The notes: generated by a model not told the origin, from the sequence alone. Positions 46,825 to 55,898 are shown, counted from the first letter of the stretch. The stretch: DNA of 64,000 bases from Prevotella sp. S7-1-8 (GCF_000758925.1 NZ_JRNC01000032.1:1-64000), one strand, 5' to 3'. Numbers and translations are program-made.

Positions 46825-47277
46825 ATGCGAATTGTCATCCAGCGAGTGAGCCAAGCGTCAGTCACCATAGCGGGCAAGACCAAATCCGCCATTGGCCAAG
46901 GCTACGTTGTCTTGTTAGGGATAGGCAGCGACGACACAAAGGAAGATGCCAACTGGCTCGTCAAAAAGACCTGCTCCCTGCGCGTGTTTGACGACCCTGA
47001 CGGCGTGATGAACCTCAGCGTCAGGGACGTAGACGGCGACATCATCGTGGTTTCGCAATTCACGCTCATGGCGAGCACCAAAAAGGGCAACCGCCCAAGC
47101 TGGATAAAGGCGGCTCCGCACGACATCTCCATCCCACTCTACGAGTATTTTTGCCAAGCGCTTACACATGAGTTGGGCAAACCGATTGGCACCGGCGAGT
47201 TTGGCGCCGACATGAAAGTGCAGCTCGTCAACGATGGCCCAGTGACCATTTGCATAGACTCAAAGAACAAGGAATGA
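46825..47277 (+). CDS. dtd: D-aminoacyl-tRNA deacylase
   Basis: Dtd hydrolyses D-amino acids (and glycine mischarged on tRNA-Ala) from tRNA, a proofreading step. The product has 150 residues, the usual length. The start MRIVIQRVSQASVTI is standard. The active-site Gln and Thr region is VVSQFTLMASTKKGNRPSW, and the cross-subunit Gly-cisPro motif appears as NDGPVTICID. It is followed by a small membrane-protein gene whose ATG overlaps its stop codon (ATGA), then a MazG-like pyrophosphohydrolase: a compact unit of quality-control enzymes. Confidence 0.96.
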   Translation: MRIVIQRVSQASVTIAGKTKSAIGQGYVVLLGIGSDDTKEDANWLVKKTCSLRVFDDPDGVMNLSVRDVDGDIIVVSQFTLMASTKKGNRPSWIKAAPHDISIPLYEYFCQALTHELGKPIGTGEFGADMKVQLVNDGPVTICIDSKNKE

Positions 47278-47465
47278 AAACGACCAATATAAAAATAGCC
47301 GCTATAACATTCATGTTCGCGCTCTTCCTGTGCCTGGCAGCGTTAGATTTGGCCAATGGAGCAAAAGTGGATTGGTGGGGTCATCTTGTCACGTCCGCAC
47401 TTGCCACGGGCGGATTCATGCTGTTTAAAAAATTAGAATATATCCACAATAAAAGAAACCCGTAA
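47274..47465 (+). CDS. small two-helix membrane protein, unknown function
   Basis: This 63-residue protein starts at an ATG overlapping the dtd stop codon by ATGA, so it is translationally coupled to dtd. It has two membrane segments (IKIAAITFMFALFLCLAALD and HLVTSALATGGFMLFKKL) joined by a short loop with NGAKVDWWGH, and a basic tail. I do not recognise a named family. The tight spacing on both sides (15 bases to the next gene) and its clean start support a real gene. Confidence 0.7.
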   Translation: MKTTNIKIAAITFMFALFLCLAALDLANGAKVDWWGHLVTSALATGGFMLFKKLEYIHNKRNP

Positions 47466-47480
47466 ACCGCACCGCTAAAA

Positions 47481-47807
47481 ATGACTATACAAGAAGCGCA
47501 AAAAACCGTGGACCAATGGGTCAAAACCTTTGGCGTGAGATATTTCAGCGAACTGACAAACATGGCCGTCTTGACCGAGGAAGTGGGCGAGCTGGCACGC
47601 GTAATGGCTCGAAAATACGGCGACCAGAGCTTTAAAGCCGGTGAGAAAGACAACTTGGGCGAGGAGATGGCGGACATACTTTGGGTGCTGTGCTGCCTTG
47701 CCAACCAAACGGGCGTGGACCTTACCCAAGAGTTTAGGAAAAGCGTCGAGAAGAAAACCCTGCGCGACGCCAACAGGCACAAGAACAATCCCAAACTCAA
47801 AGCCTGA
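47481..47807 (+). CDS. MazG-like nucleotide pyrophosphohydrolase
   Basis: This 108-residue all-alpha NTP pyrophosphatase of the MazG superfamily removes non-canonical or excess nucleoside triphosphates. The metal-binding helices are TEEVGELARVMARKYGDQS and LGEEMADILWVLCCLANQ, giving the ExxE and ExxD pattern of the family. A single copy with no fusion is consistent with the short dimeric or tetrameric members. It is the last gene of the dtd unit; deoC follows after 156 bases. Confidence 0.9.
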   Translation: MTIQEAQKTVDQWVKTFGVRYFSELTNMAVLTEEVGELARVMARKYGDQSFKAGEKDNLGEEMADILWVLCCLANQTGVDLTQEFRKSVEKKTLRDANRHKNNPKLKA

Positions 47808-47963
47808 CGCCAAACCAGCGGAGCGCACGTCACGGAATATGGCGCACATCACCATCGCCCCAAACATCAACCACAGCCCCTGACACATGCATGCACCTTA
47901 TCGCCAATGGGCAAACACCATATCTTATCACAAATAAAACCAATCGATTAAACAATAAACAAC

Positions 47964-48935
47964 ATGGCATACACCAAAGACATCCAGCCCACCAAAAAAA
48001 ATGGTGGCATCAAAGCTCAAGTGAACGCAAGTCGCGCGGACGAAACACAGAAAAAGAGCAAGTACGAGCAAGCGCTCGACAAATACAACTGCGACGTTGA
48101 CGAGGCCGAGATAGGCAAGGCGTTGAAAAAAATCATCGTTGAGAAAGTGCCCGAGAACGACACCGCCGAGGTTAAGAAATTTCTCTTGGGCAGCGTGGAG
48201 CTCACCTCGCTAAGCGCGTCGGACAATGATGTAAACATCATGGCCATGGTAGAGAAAGTCAACCAGTTTGACACCGCGTACCCCGACCTACCCCACGTGG
48301 CCACCATCTGCGTGTACCCCAACTTCGCCGAGGTGGTGAAAGACACCCTGGAAGTAGACGGAGTTGACATCGCCGTGGTTTCGGGAGCGTTCCCTTCCTC
48401 GCAAACGTTCCTTGAGGTCAAGGTGGCAGAGACCGCGCTGGCCATCAAAGACGGAGCCACAAACGTGGACATCGTGATGCCAGTGGGCAAGTTTCTTTGC
48501 GGAGACTACGAGGGCTTGTGCGAGGATATCAACGAGTTGAAACAGACATGCGGCAACGTTCCCATGAAAGTCATACTCGAAAACTGCCTCTTGGGCACCC
48601 TTTCCAACGTGAAAAAAGCGGCTATTCTCTCCATGTACGCAGGCGCCGACTATATTAAAACATCCACAGGCAAGGACAAAGGCGGCGCTACAGCGCAAGA
48701 CGTTTACATCATGTGCCAAGCCATCAAGGAGTACTACGACGAAACAGGCATACAGATAGGCTTGAAACCAGCGGGCGGCATTAACTCCGTGATGGACGCC
48801 GTGACATTCTACACCATCGTCAAAGAGGTGCTCGGCGAGAAATGGCTCACCAACCAGTGGTTTCGCCTCGGCACGAGCAGACTTACCAACATGCTGCTAA
48901 GCGAAATTCTGGGCCGGCAAGTCAAGTTCTTCTAA
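47964..48935 (+). CDS. deoC: deoxyribose-phosphate aldolase
   Basis: This class I aldolase splits 2-deoxyribose 5-phosphate into acetaldehyde and glyceraldehyde 3-phosphate in deoxynucleoside catabolism. The product has 323 residues, longer than E. coli DeoC because of an N-terminal extension of about 50 charged residues. The core has VATICVYPNFAEVVKDTL, DIVMPVGKFLCGDYEG, VILENCLLGT and ADYIKTSTGKDKGGAT, which contains the Schiff-base Lys. GLKPAGGIN is the phosphate-binding loop. It ends before a strong bidirectional hairpin. Confidence 0.95.
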   Translation: MAYTKDIQPTKKNGGIKAQVNASRADETQKKSKYEQALDKYNCDVDEAEIGKALKKIIVEKVPENDTAEVKKFLLGSVELTSLSASDNDVNIMAMVEKVNQFDTAYPDLPHVATICVYPNFAEVVKDTLEVDGVDIAVVSGAFPSSQTFLEVKVAETALAIKDGATNVDIVMPVGKFLCGDYEGLCEDINELKQTCGNVPMKVILENCLLGTLSNVKKAAILSMYAGADYIKTSTGKDKGGATAQDVYIMCQAIKEYYDETGIQIGLKPAGGINSVMDAVTFYTIVKEVLGEKWLTNQWFRLGTSRLTNMLLSEILGRQVKFF

Positions 48936-49033
48936 ACCACCATTCAATGCGTTGAAAACACAATAAACGGAACGCAAAAAATACATGAGTAGCCCATAGA
49001 AACCATTTTCAACACCTATTGGCATATACCAAT

Positions 49034-49078
49034 AAAAGCGGATATTTTAACCTTCTGGCATAAAATATCCGCTTTTTC
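49034..49078. terminator. perfect 16-base-pair bidirectional terminator
   Basis: Arms AAAAGCGGATATTTTA (49034-49049) and its exact reverse complement (49061-49076) with an 11-base loop lie between the convergent deoC and polyprenyl synthase genes. The A and T ends give a T run on both strands. A smaller hairpin TATTGG/CCAATA lies just upstream. Confidence 0.88.
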
Positions 49079-49166
49079 ACATGCGACAATCTAAACGTGT
49101 GGACTGCGACAATGGCTGCATGTCGCGTTTTTCGACGAGCCATGAACACCCGTCACCACGAAAAAA

Positions 49167-50144
49167 TCACTTTTGGCGTTCTATCACGAAATCGAGATAC
49201 GCTCTCAATCCTTTCTTCACCGAATCGTCATCCACCTCGGATTCCAAGAAATCGAGCGACTCGGCATGCAACTTCCACATGCGTTCCTCCGCATACTCTA
49301 TACCGCCATGAGCCTTGGTAAAAGCCACCAATCGCCCGATTTCATCGGTTGTTACCGTGCCAGCCTTCACCTTTCGAGCCACCGCGAGCATGGCCTCGTC
49401 GGCCGTTGAGTTTAGCGCATGGATCGCCGGAAGCGTCAATTTACCCTCTGCCATATCATTTCCGGTGGGCTTTCCTATCTCCTCCTTGTCATAATAGTCA
49501 AAAATATCGTCGCGTATCTGAAAGATAACGCCAATATTTTGGCCAAACTTTCTGGCCAACTCAATATCCGCCCTGTCCGCTCCGACAGACATCGCGCCCA
49601 AACATGCGCAAGCCTCGAAGAACGCGGCGGTCTTTTGTTTAATCACTTGGTAATAAACCGCCTCCGAGATTTCCTTGTTTTGGATATTCGACAACTGCAA
49701 TATCTCACCATTTGAGAGCGTTCGTCCCAGTTCGGCCAATGTGTTGACAATTTCCTGATTACGCGTGTAATTAACGTGCAGCAATGCCGTCGAAAGGATA
49801 TAGTCGCCCACCAACACGGCCACTTTGTTATTGTAGACAGCGTTGACCGAGCTTTGCCCACGACGTTCCCTGCTCTCGTCCACCACGTCATCGTGCACCA
49901 ACGAGGCCGTGTGCAACAGTTCCAACCCCACCGCCGCATGCTGCGTCACCTCGTTAACCTTGCCATAGTTTTTGGCCATTAGCAGGATAAACATGGGGCG
50001 CATGCGCTTGCCACTGCTTTGGCGCACATGTTCCAACGCCTGCCCCAACAGGCCGTTTTGGTGCGATAGCGATTTTGTGAACAAATCATCAAAATCGCTC
50101 AACTCCGATAAGATGGGTTGCTTGATGGTTGACAAATAATCCAT
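49167..50144 (-). CDS. trans-polyprenyl diphosphate synthase
   Basis: This prenyltransferase makes a long-chain all-trans polyprenyl diphosphate, most likely the side chain of menaquinone used by the fumarate reductase in this window. The product has 325 residues. First aspartate-rich motif: LVHDDVVDESRERRGQ. Second: GVIFQIRDDIFDYYD. Also conserved are SSGKRMRPMF and KTAAFFEACACLGA. The chain length cannot be fixed from sequence; octaprenyl or solanesyl type is usual. It is a single gene on the minus strand, divergent from polA, with promoter elements in the 89-base gap. Confidence 0.93.
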   Translation of the reverse strand: MDYLSTIKQPILSELSDFDDLFTKSLSHQNGLLGQALEHVRQSSGKRMRPMFILLMAKNYGKVNEVTQHAAVGLELLHTASLVHDDVVDESRERRGQSSVNAVYNNKVAVLVGDYILSTALLHVNYTRNQEIVNTLAELGRTLSNGEILQLSNIQNKEISEAVYYQVIKQKTAAFFEACACLGAMSVGADRADIELARKFGQNIGVIFQIRDDIFDYYDKEEIGKPTGNDMAEGKLTLPAIHALNSTADEAMLAVARKVKAGTVTTDEIGRLVAFTKAHGGIEYAEERMWKLHAESLDFLESEVDDDSVKKGLRAYLDFVIERQK

Positions 50145-50165
50145 GAACTCGTGTATATTTTGTTA

Positions 50166-50199
50166 CAAAATTACTGTTTTTATCGGATATTGTGGCAAA
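50166..50199 (-). promoter_or_regulatory. predicted promoter of the polyprenyl synthase gene
   Basis: The minus strand has TTTG (50199-50196), a 22-base spacer and TAATTTTG (50173-50166), 22 bases before the start codon at 50144. The spacing is one base long. Confidence 0.55.
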
Positions 50200-50206
50200 A
50201 ATTTAG

Positions 50207-50214
50207 TAATTTTA
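50207..50214 (+). promoter_or_regulatory. promoter-like element before polA
   Basis: TAATTTTA differs from TAnnTTTG only in the last base and ends 19 bases before the polA ATG. This and the divergent promoter share the 89-base gap. Confidence 0.4.
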
Positions 50215-50233
50215 CGCTTAAATCAATATAAAC

Positions 50234-52996
50234 ATGGACAAATTATTTCTCCTTGACGCCTACGCCATTATATTCCGGTCGTATTACGCTTTCATAAACC
50301 GACCCACCCGAAACCACAAAGGCCAGAACACCTCGCCCATATTGGGATTTTGCAACACCCTGAACGAGATTGTTAAAAAGCAAAGCCCCACTCACATCGC
50401 AGTGGCTTTCGACTGTGGCAAGACTTTCCGACACGACGCCTACCCACCCTACAAGGCACAAAGAGAGGCCACGCCCGAGGATATCAACACCGCCGTGCCA
50501 TACATCAAGAGCATACTCAAGGCCATGCGCATACCCATTTTGGAGGCCAAAGGGTTCGAGGCCGACGATGTCATCGGCACTTTAGCCCTCAAAACCGGGC
50601 AAGAAGGCATAGAAACTTACATGCTCACACCCGACAAAGACTATGGGCAGTTGGTGCGACCCAACGTCTTCATGTTCCGTCCCAAACACGGCGGGGGATA
50701 TGAGAAAATCGGCGAAAACGAAATAAAAGATAAGTATGGCGTTGAGACGGCAAGCCAAGTGGTGGACCTGCTGGCTCTAATGGGCGACTCGGCAGACAAC
50801 TTCCCGGGCTGTCCTGGCGTTGGGGAGAAAACCGCCGCAAAACTAATCAAGGAGTTTGGCACCTGCGAAAACCTCATTGCCAACACCGACAGGCTGAAAG
50901 GCAAGATGCGCGAGAAAGTGGAAAACGCCATCGATGATATCAAGATATCAAAGTTTCTCGCCACCATCAAGACAGATGTACCCATCAAGCTCGACTTGGA
51001 CGAGATGAAACTCAAGACACCCGACGAGACCAAACTGCGCGAAATATTTGCCGAATTGGAATTTAGGAAGTTGGCAGACGACTTTATTAACAAAAGCAAA
51101 AAATCATCAACGGATCAAAATTTACAATTGGATTTATTCGCTCCAAATCCGACCGAAGGGACAGGCGACGCCGAAAATTCAAATTTTGAGACGCTAAAAA
51201 CCACGTATAAAAACTACAAACTTATTGAAAATCAAGACGATTGTATCAAACTTTATGACTTTTTACGGACAAAAAAGATTTTAAGTTTAGACACGGAGAC
51301 CACTTCCGCCAACGCCATTGACGCCGAGTTGGTGGGATTGAGCTTTGCCGTTCAAGAAAAAGAGGCTTTTTACGTGGCCATCCCCAAGGAGCGCGCGCAA
51401 GCCATCCAAATCGTCAACATTTTCAAACCACTATACGAAGACCCCACCATTCTCAAGGTGGGACAAAACATCAAATACGACTACGAGGTGCTGCGAGGCT
51501 ACGGAGTGGACATCAAAGGCAAGATGTTCGACACCATGCTGGCCCACTACCTCATCCAGCCCGAGCAGCGTCACAACATGGACTACATGGCAGAGACCCT
51601 GCTCCACTATCGCACCATCCATATAGAAGAGCTTATAGGTCCCGGCGGAAAAGGCCAAAAGAACATGCGCGACCTTGAACCGGGAGAGGTTTTCGAGTAC
51701 GCCGCCGAGGATGCCGACATCACTTTGAGATTGAAAAACGCATTGGAGCCCAAACTTAAAGAGGTAGGAGCCGAGCCGTTGTTTTGGGATATTGAGATGC
51801 CATTGGTCAGGGTGCTGGCCGACATGGAGCTCGCCGGCGTGCGATTAGACACCAAGCAGCTCGACGAAACCAACCGCGCGTTCACCGCTCGAATGGCCCA
51901 TTACGAGCGCCACGCGTACGAATTGGCAGGCGGTGAGTTTAACATCAACAGTCCCAAGCAGGTGGGCGAGATCCTCTTTGACAAGATGAAGATTGTAGAC
52001 AAGCCCAAAAAGACCCGCACGGGGCAGTACGTGACATCCGAGGATACACTGCTACAGCTCAAAGACAAATCGCCCATCGTCGAGGACATCCTCAACTATC
52101 GTGGCATGAAAAAGCTGCTCAGCACCTACATCGAGGCCCTGCCCAAGCTCATCAACAGTCGCACCGGCCGCATACACACCTCGTTCAACCAAGCCATCAC
52201 AGCCACGGGACGGCTCTCCTCGAGCAATCCCAACCTGCAAAACATACCCGTGCGCGACGATGATGGCAAGGAGATACGCAAATGTTTCGTCCCGGAGCCG
52301 GGATGCAAGTTCTTCTCCGCGGACTACAGCCAGATAGAATTGCGCATCATGGCACACCTCAGCGCCGACGAGCACATGACAGAGGCTTTTCGCCAAGGGC
52401 AAGACATACATCGCGCCACAGCCGCCAAAATATGGAAAATAGCTCCCGAGGCCGTCACCGACAGCCAGCGCAAGCAGGCCAAGCAGGCCAATTTCGGCAT
52501 CATATACGGCATCACCGCCTTTGGCTTGGCACAGCGCATGGGCATTCCCAACGGCGAGGCGCGCAAGCTCATAGACGACTATTTCGACACGTTCCCCAAA
52601 GTACACGAGTATATGGAACAAGCCAAGCGCTACGCCCGAGAACATGGATACGTGGAAACACTGTTCGGAAGGAGGCGCTACCTGCCCAACATCAATTCCA
52701 AAAACGGCACCGTGCGCGGTTTTGACGAGCGCAATGCCATCAACGCCCCCATACAAGGCTCCGAGGCAGACATCATCAAACTCGCCATGACGCGCATTTG
52801 GAACAGGTTCAAAAAAGAAAATATAAAATCCAAGATGATACTCCAAGTGCACGACGAGCTAAACTTCTCAGTCTATCCGGACGAAGCCGAGCGCGTGCAA
52901 AGCATTGTCATCGAGGAGATGCAAAACGCCTACCCGCTATCCGTGCCGCTCATAGCCGATGCCGGATGGGGCGACAACTGGCTGGAGGCGCACTAA
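50234..52996 (+). CDS. polA: DNA polymerase I
   Basis: PolA fills gaps and removes RNA primers in replication and repair. The product has 920 residues with three domains. The 5'-3' exonuclease (about 1-290) has LFLLDAYAIIFRSYYAF, ILEAKGFEADDVIGTL and GDSADNFPGCPGVGEKTA. The 3'-5' proofreading domain (about 330-520) looks active, with LSLDTETTSANA and FDTMLAHYLIQP. The polymerase domain (to the end) has ATGRLSSSNPNLQNIPVR, FSADYSQIELRIMAHLS, the O helix RKQAKQANFGIIYGITAFG, and the catalytic VHDEL. It ends in a long hairpin shared with the convergent acyltransferase gene. Confidence 0.97.
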   Translation: MDKLFLLDAYAIIFRSYYAFINRPTRNHKGQNTSPILGFCNTLNEIVKKQSPTHIAVAFDCGKTFRHDAYPPYKAQREATPEDINTAVPYIKSILKAMRIPILEAKGFEADDVIGTLALKTGQEGIETYMLTPDKDYGQLVRPNVFMFRPKHGGGYEKIGENEIKDKYGVETASQVVDLLALMGDSADNFPGCPGVGEKTAAKLIKEFGTCENLIANTDRLKGKMREKVENAIDDIKISKFLATIKTDVPIKLDLDEMKLKTPDETKLREIFAELEFRKLADDFINKSKKSSTDQNLQLDLFAPNPTEGTGDAENSNFETLKTTYKNYKLIENQDDCIKLYDFLRTKKILSLDTETTSANAIDAELVGLSFAVQEKEAFYVAIPKERAQAIQIVNIFKPLYEDPTILKVGQNIKYDYEVLRGYGVDIKGKMFDTMLAHYLIQPEQRHNMDYMAETLLHYRTIHIEELIGPGGKGQKNMRDLEPGEVFEYAAEDADITLRLKNALEPKLKEVGAEPLFWDIEMPLVRVLADMELAGVRLDTKQLDETNRAFTARMAHYERHAYELAGGEFNINSPKQVGEILFDKMKIVDKPKKTRTGQYVTSEDTLLQLKDKSPIVEDILNYRGMKKLLSTYIEALPKLINSRTGRIHTSFNQAITATGRLSSSNPNLQNIPVRDDDGKEIRKCFVPEPGCKFFSADYSQIELRIMAHLSADEHMTEAFRQGQDIHRATAAKIWKIAPEAVTDSQRKQAKQANFGIIYGITAFGLAQRMGIPNGEARKLIDDYFDTFPKVHEYMEQAKRYAREHGYVETLFGRRRYLPNINSKNGTVRGFDERNAINAPIQGSEADIIKLAMTRIWNRFKKENIKSKMILQVHDELNFSVYPDEAERVQSIVIEEMQNAYPLSVPLIADAGWGDNWLEAH

Positions 52997-53011
52997 AAAC
53001 CGCACGGAGAG

Positions 53012-53061
53012 CCACAAAATAAGAGATGCGCCGAACATTCGGCGCATCTCTTATTTTGTGG
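53012..53061. terminator. 24-base-pair perfect hairpin shared by two convergent genes
   Basis: The arm at 53012-53035 and its exact reverse complement at 53038-53061 are separated by two bases. The hairpin begins 15 bases past the polA stop codon, and its right arm contains the last codons and stop of the acyltransferase gene. Its outer part is A/T-rich on both sides. Confidence 0.85.
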
Positions 53062-54073
53062 CGAGCCAACCTATCCTCCCTATCGAAACGCGAGCCAACC
53101 ACATGATGGGAATGGACAAAACGTAACTCGCGAACACCAACCCCAAGAAGATAAGTGGTGGAAATCTCAACCCATAGATTTGGTCATGGAAAAACGTACC
53201 GTAAACAAAGGCGTGAACAAGCCACATGGTCATGGACTTGGAGCCCAACTCCAACAACGTTCGACGGACTCTACCACGTATCTCCAAGTTCAAAAACAGC
53301 AACATGAAGAGACACAAGAAAAGCACGTCCCACAAGGCCGATCCCGTGAGAAGATGCAGCCCAAACCATGCCAAGAAAAGCGCGCGAACCAACCATTGCC
53401 TGCTGTGCAGCCACTCTATTGTCCAAGAGGAGCGCATATTGCGGTAACATACAAGCGCGCCCAGGACGAAAGAGAACAACAAGTCGAAATACGTAAACAA
53501 TATCGCATACCACTCATGATGAGCCTTGGCCGGAGCAATGTAACGACTGATAACATACATACTCAACACGGACAACGCCAATGAAACGCCGAGCGCACGC
53601 CAAATCCCCACTCTATCCATAACCCCAAATATCAATGGCGCGGACAAACACAGCAAGCAATAAGGCAACAAAAACCAAGCTGGATGATCGTAAGCGTCAA
53701 CATTCCAACCCGCAAAATTTTCTATCACCACTCGCAAGCCTCCCAAACGGAACTCCGGACAGAAAGCCACGCCGCAACCTACAAGCAATATTAATATTAG
53801 CCAATAGTTTAGATAAAGCCTCGCCACACGTTTCAACTGAGAACCATAGCTCAACCTGCCATGCAAGCGTTTGTAAGCCAAACCGTAGCCACTGCACACC
53901 AAGAAGAAACCAACGGGACCGCAAGCGCGCGCGAAGACTGTGGCAAAAGGCAAGTCGCCAATCCACAACACAGGACTTGAGATATCGGAAAACGCGGGAT
54001 TGGAGAACAGATGCAACCATAGCATCATGAGGATAGCGACACCCTTAAGTATCACTGACTGATCCTTAGACAT
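53051..54073 (-). CDS. membrane acyltransferase (acyltransferase-3 family)
   Basis: This 340-residue integral membrane protein has about ten hydrophobic segments. The N-terminus SVILKGVAILMMLWLHLFSN carries the family's conserved Lys/Arg-x(n)-His arrangement, and the next segment PVGFFLVCSGYGLAYK matches the acyltransferase-3 pattern. Such proteins O-acetylate or O-acylate surface polysaccharides or peptidoglycan; the target is unknown. Its last codons lie inside the perfect hairpin after polA. It looks monocistronic. Confidence 0.88.
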   Translation of the reverse strand: MSKDQSVILKGVAILMMLWLHLFSNPAFSDISSPVLWIGDLPFATVFARACGPVGFFLVCSGYGLAYKRLHGRLSYGSQLKRVARLYLNYWLILILLVGCGVAFCPEFRLGGLRVVIENFAGWNVDAYDHPAWFLLPYCLLCLSAPLIFGVMDRVGIWRALGVSLALSVLSMYVISRYIAPAKAHHEWYAILFTYFDLLFSFVLGALVCYRNMRSSWTIEWLHSRQWLVRALFLAWFGLHLLTGSALWDVLFLCLFMLLFLNLEIRGRVRRTLLELGSKSMTMWLVHAFVYGTFFHDQIYGLRFPPLIFLGLVFASYVLSIPIMWLARVSIGRIGWLATK

Positions 54074-54312
54074 AATACACCAATTGTAGCAATGCCATAG
54101 ATTTTAATATAAAGGAAAAGCCAAGTACCTTTGGAAACGAAACGCAGAGTCGTGGACAGTCCACTTATCCACATTCCGAGGTACTTGGCGAAACCTATGA
54201 CAACAGATAAGAGGAAATGCCCACGACTTATCGCAGGCATCCACTCATTCATTTCCGTTGTCACATTCGTTCTACCGCCAAGTTTCCGGAATGTATTCGA
54301 AATAAACAGCAA
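54052..54312 (-). CDS. doubtful 86-residue hydrophobic ORF upstream of the acyltransferase gene
   Basis: An open frame ends 22 bases inside the acyltransferase gene and encodes two hydrophobic stretches (HFLLSVVIGFAKYLGMWI and WLFLYIKIYGIATIGVLCL). It could be a small membrane protein coupled to the acyltransferase. Against this, the frame crosses an 11-base-arm hairpin at 54120-54189 and matches nothing I know. Confidence 0.28.
   Translation of the reverse strand: MLFISNTFRKLGGRTNVTTEMNEWMPAISRGHFLLSVVIGFAKYLGMWISGLSTTLRFVSKGTWLFLYIKIYGIATIGVLCLRISQ
54120..54189. repeat. 70-base imperfect hairpin upstream of the acyltransferase gene
   Basis: Exact 11-base arms GCCAAGTACCT (54120-54130) and AGGTACTTGGC (54179-54189) enclose an inner GTGG/CCAC stem. 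On the minus strand it would fold in the leader of the acyltransferase mRNA about 50-115 bases before the start codon. It could be a leader structure or an RNA element. Confidence 0.45.
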
Positions 54313-54950
54313 ATGCTAATTTAACCAATAAAGACAGAATGGCATGAGCCAATCCGAATGCAAAAATACACTATAATATTCAAAAACATACCTAATGTGA
54401 CTTATTTATTTTCATCTATAAGCAAGAAAGCCACATTACAGTCACTCCGAAGAAAACGCACTCTTTACTATACAACGCAATTTTTCAATATCCCTCAAGC
54501 CGCGCTCCATTGGTCACGCCAAATGACACGCGCGCAAAATATGTCCTGAAATAATCACAAAAACAGAACCTTCGGAAACAATCATTCCACGGAAAAAACA
54601 GGCAAGAAAATACAACTTGTATACCATCGCGCGCAGGATGTCATTGCGACGCGGCGCGACAACTATCCATTCGCCATACGTTGAGCGCTTAAACGCAAGC
54701 CGAACAAGGCTCAACGGCAACATGAACAGTGCCTATTCACGCCATGAACAGGCATTAAAGGCAAGACAAAAATCAAGCTTTTTAGAACGGGAAAAAGCCA
54801 AAACTCCGTAAAACGATGGCTGACAGCGAGTTGCCAAAAACGCTCATGTTTCGCATATTTGAGAGCAAAGCACTCTTCAATTGAAAATAAACGAAATATG
54901 AGAGACCTTTTGTCCGCATATTTCAACATTATTTAGAACATCGCAAGTCA
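54313..54950. other. gap of about 640 bases without a convincing gene
   Basis: Short open frames here show no motifs. The gap includes repeat copy E and an inverted repeat CGTTGAGC/GCTCAACG. The AT-rich right end approaches the 3' end of the cation transporter gene. Confidence 0.5.
54640..54720. repeat. intergenic repeat copy E (TTAAACGC family)
   Basis: CCATTCGCCATACG and GCGCTTAAACGCAAGCC are the shared units. They are enclosed in an inverted repeat, CGTTGAGC at 54679-54686 and GCTCAACG at 54709-54716. Confidence 0.5.
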
Positions 54951-55898
54951 TTAGACCCTTCGTTCCATTTGGGGCGGCACATACTTGCCGTTGACTTTCA
55001 ACGGCTCGAAATGCAGCGTGATGAGCGAGTCTTGGCCAAGCAGCTCGCGCAATCGCCGCTCTATCTCGGTGGCATGCAAATGGGCATCGTAGAGTGTCAT
55101 CGCGCCCGGCATGCGAAAGTGTAACTCCATGGCGATACCGTTGCCAATGCGTCGCGTGCGCAAGTTGTGCACGTCGCTCACCAATGGGTCGGACTTGACG
55201 GTAGCCACGATCCGCTCCTCAAGCTCGTCAGGCAGGCTGGCATCCAACAGCTCGCTCGACGACTTCTTGATCAAATCGCAAGCCGCCCTCAATATGAAAT
55301 AGCTCACCACGATGGCCGCCAATGGGTCGAGCACGGCCCACCGATGCCCCAAAATGATGGCTCCGCCTATGCCTATAGACGCGCCAATGGACGAAAACGA
55401 GTCGGTACGATGATGCCACGCGTTGGCCTCCACGACTTGCGAGCCTACTCGCCTGCCCACACGAATGGTGTATTGGAAAAGCCATTCCTTTGACACGACG
55501 CTTGCCACGGCTACCACAAAGGCAATCCAGCCCGGAGCCTCCAATGGCACACCTTGTATGGCCTGCCACACCTTGGCTATGCCATCGAAGCATACCATCA
55601 GGCCCACGGCCAACAACGCCAACCCGATAAAAGCGGTGGCCAACGTCTCATACTTGCCATGCCCATAGTCGTGGTCATGGTCTATGGGCTTGTTGCTTAG
55701 CCGTACAAAAACCAATACGATGATGTCGGTAACAAAATCAGACGCCGAATGCACTGCGTCGGCAATCATGGCAGCCGAGCCTCCCAATATGCCAGCCGCG
55801 AATTTGATCGCCAACAGCATGGCGTTGACCATGCCTCCAATGATGGTCACACGGTATATCGACCGCGCGCGCGGCTTTTTTTGTTCTGCTATGTTCAT
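54951..55898 (-). CDS. cation diffusion facilitator family metal transporter
   Basis: This inner-membrane metal/proton antiporter (CDF type, like FieF/ZitB) has 315 residues, starting at the ATG at 55898 (MNIAEQKKPRARS). Six membrane segments are followed by a cytoplasmic metal-binding domain. The transport site is formed by ADAVHSASDFVTDIIVL in helix 2 and NAWHHRTDSFSSIG in helix 5. A His-rich loop (PIDHDHDYGHGKYET) lies between helices 2 and 3. Zinc, iron or manganese are all possible. It appears to be a single-gene unit with a TAATTTTG element upstream. Confidence 0.93.
   Translation of the reverse strand: MNIAEQKKPRARSIYRVTIIGGMVNAMLLAIKFAAGILGGSAAMIADAVHSASDFVTDIIVLVFVRLSNKPIDHDHDYGHGKYETLATAFIGLALLAVGLMVCFDGIAKVWQAIQGVPLEAPGWIAFVVAVASVVSKEWLFQYTIRVGRRVGSQVVEANAWHHRTDSFSSIGASIGIGGAIILGHRWAVLDPLAAIVVSYFILRAACDLIKKSSSELLDASLPDELEERIVATVKSDPLVSDVHNLRTRRIGNGIAMELHFRMPGAMTLYDAHLHATEIERRLRELLGQDSLITLHFEPLKVNGKYVPPQMERRV

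Noticed and set aside
54165-54173. DnaA box TTATCCACA as evidence for oriC
   Set aside because: A single exact copy without a cluster, AT-rich unwinding region or dnaA nearby. Near-copies ending in CCACC occur at about 29.81 and 63.79 kb but are isolated too.
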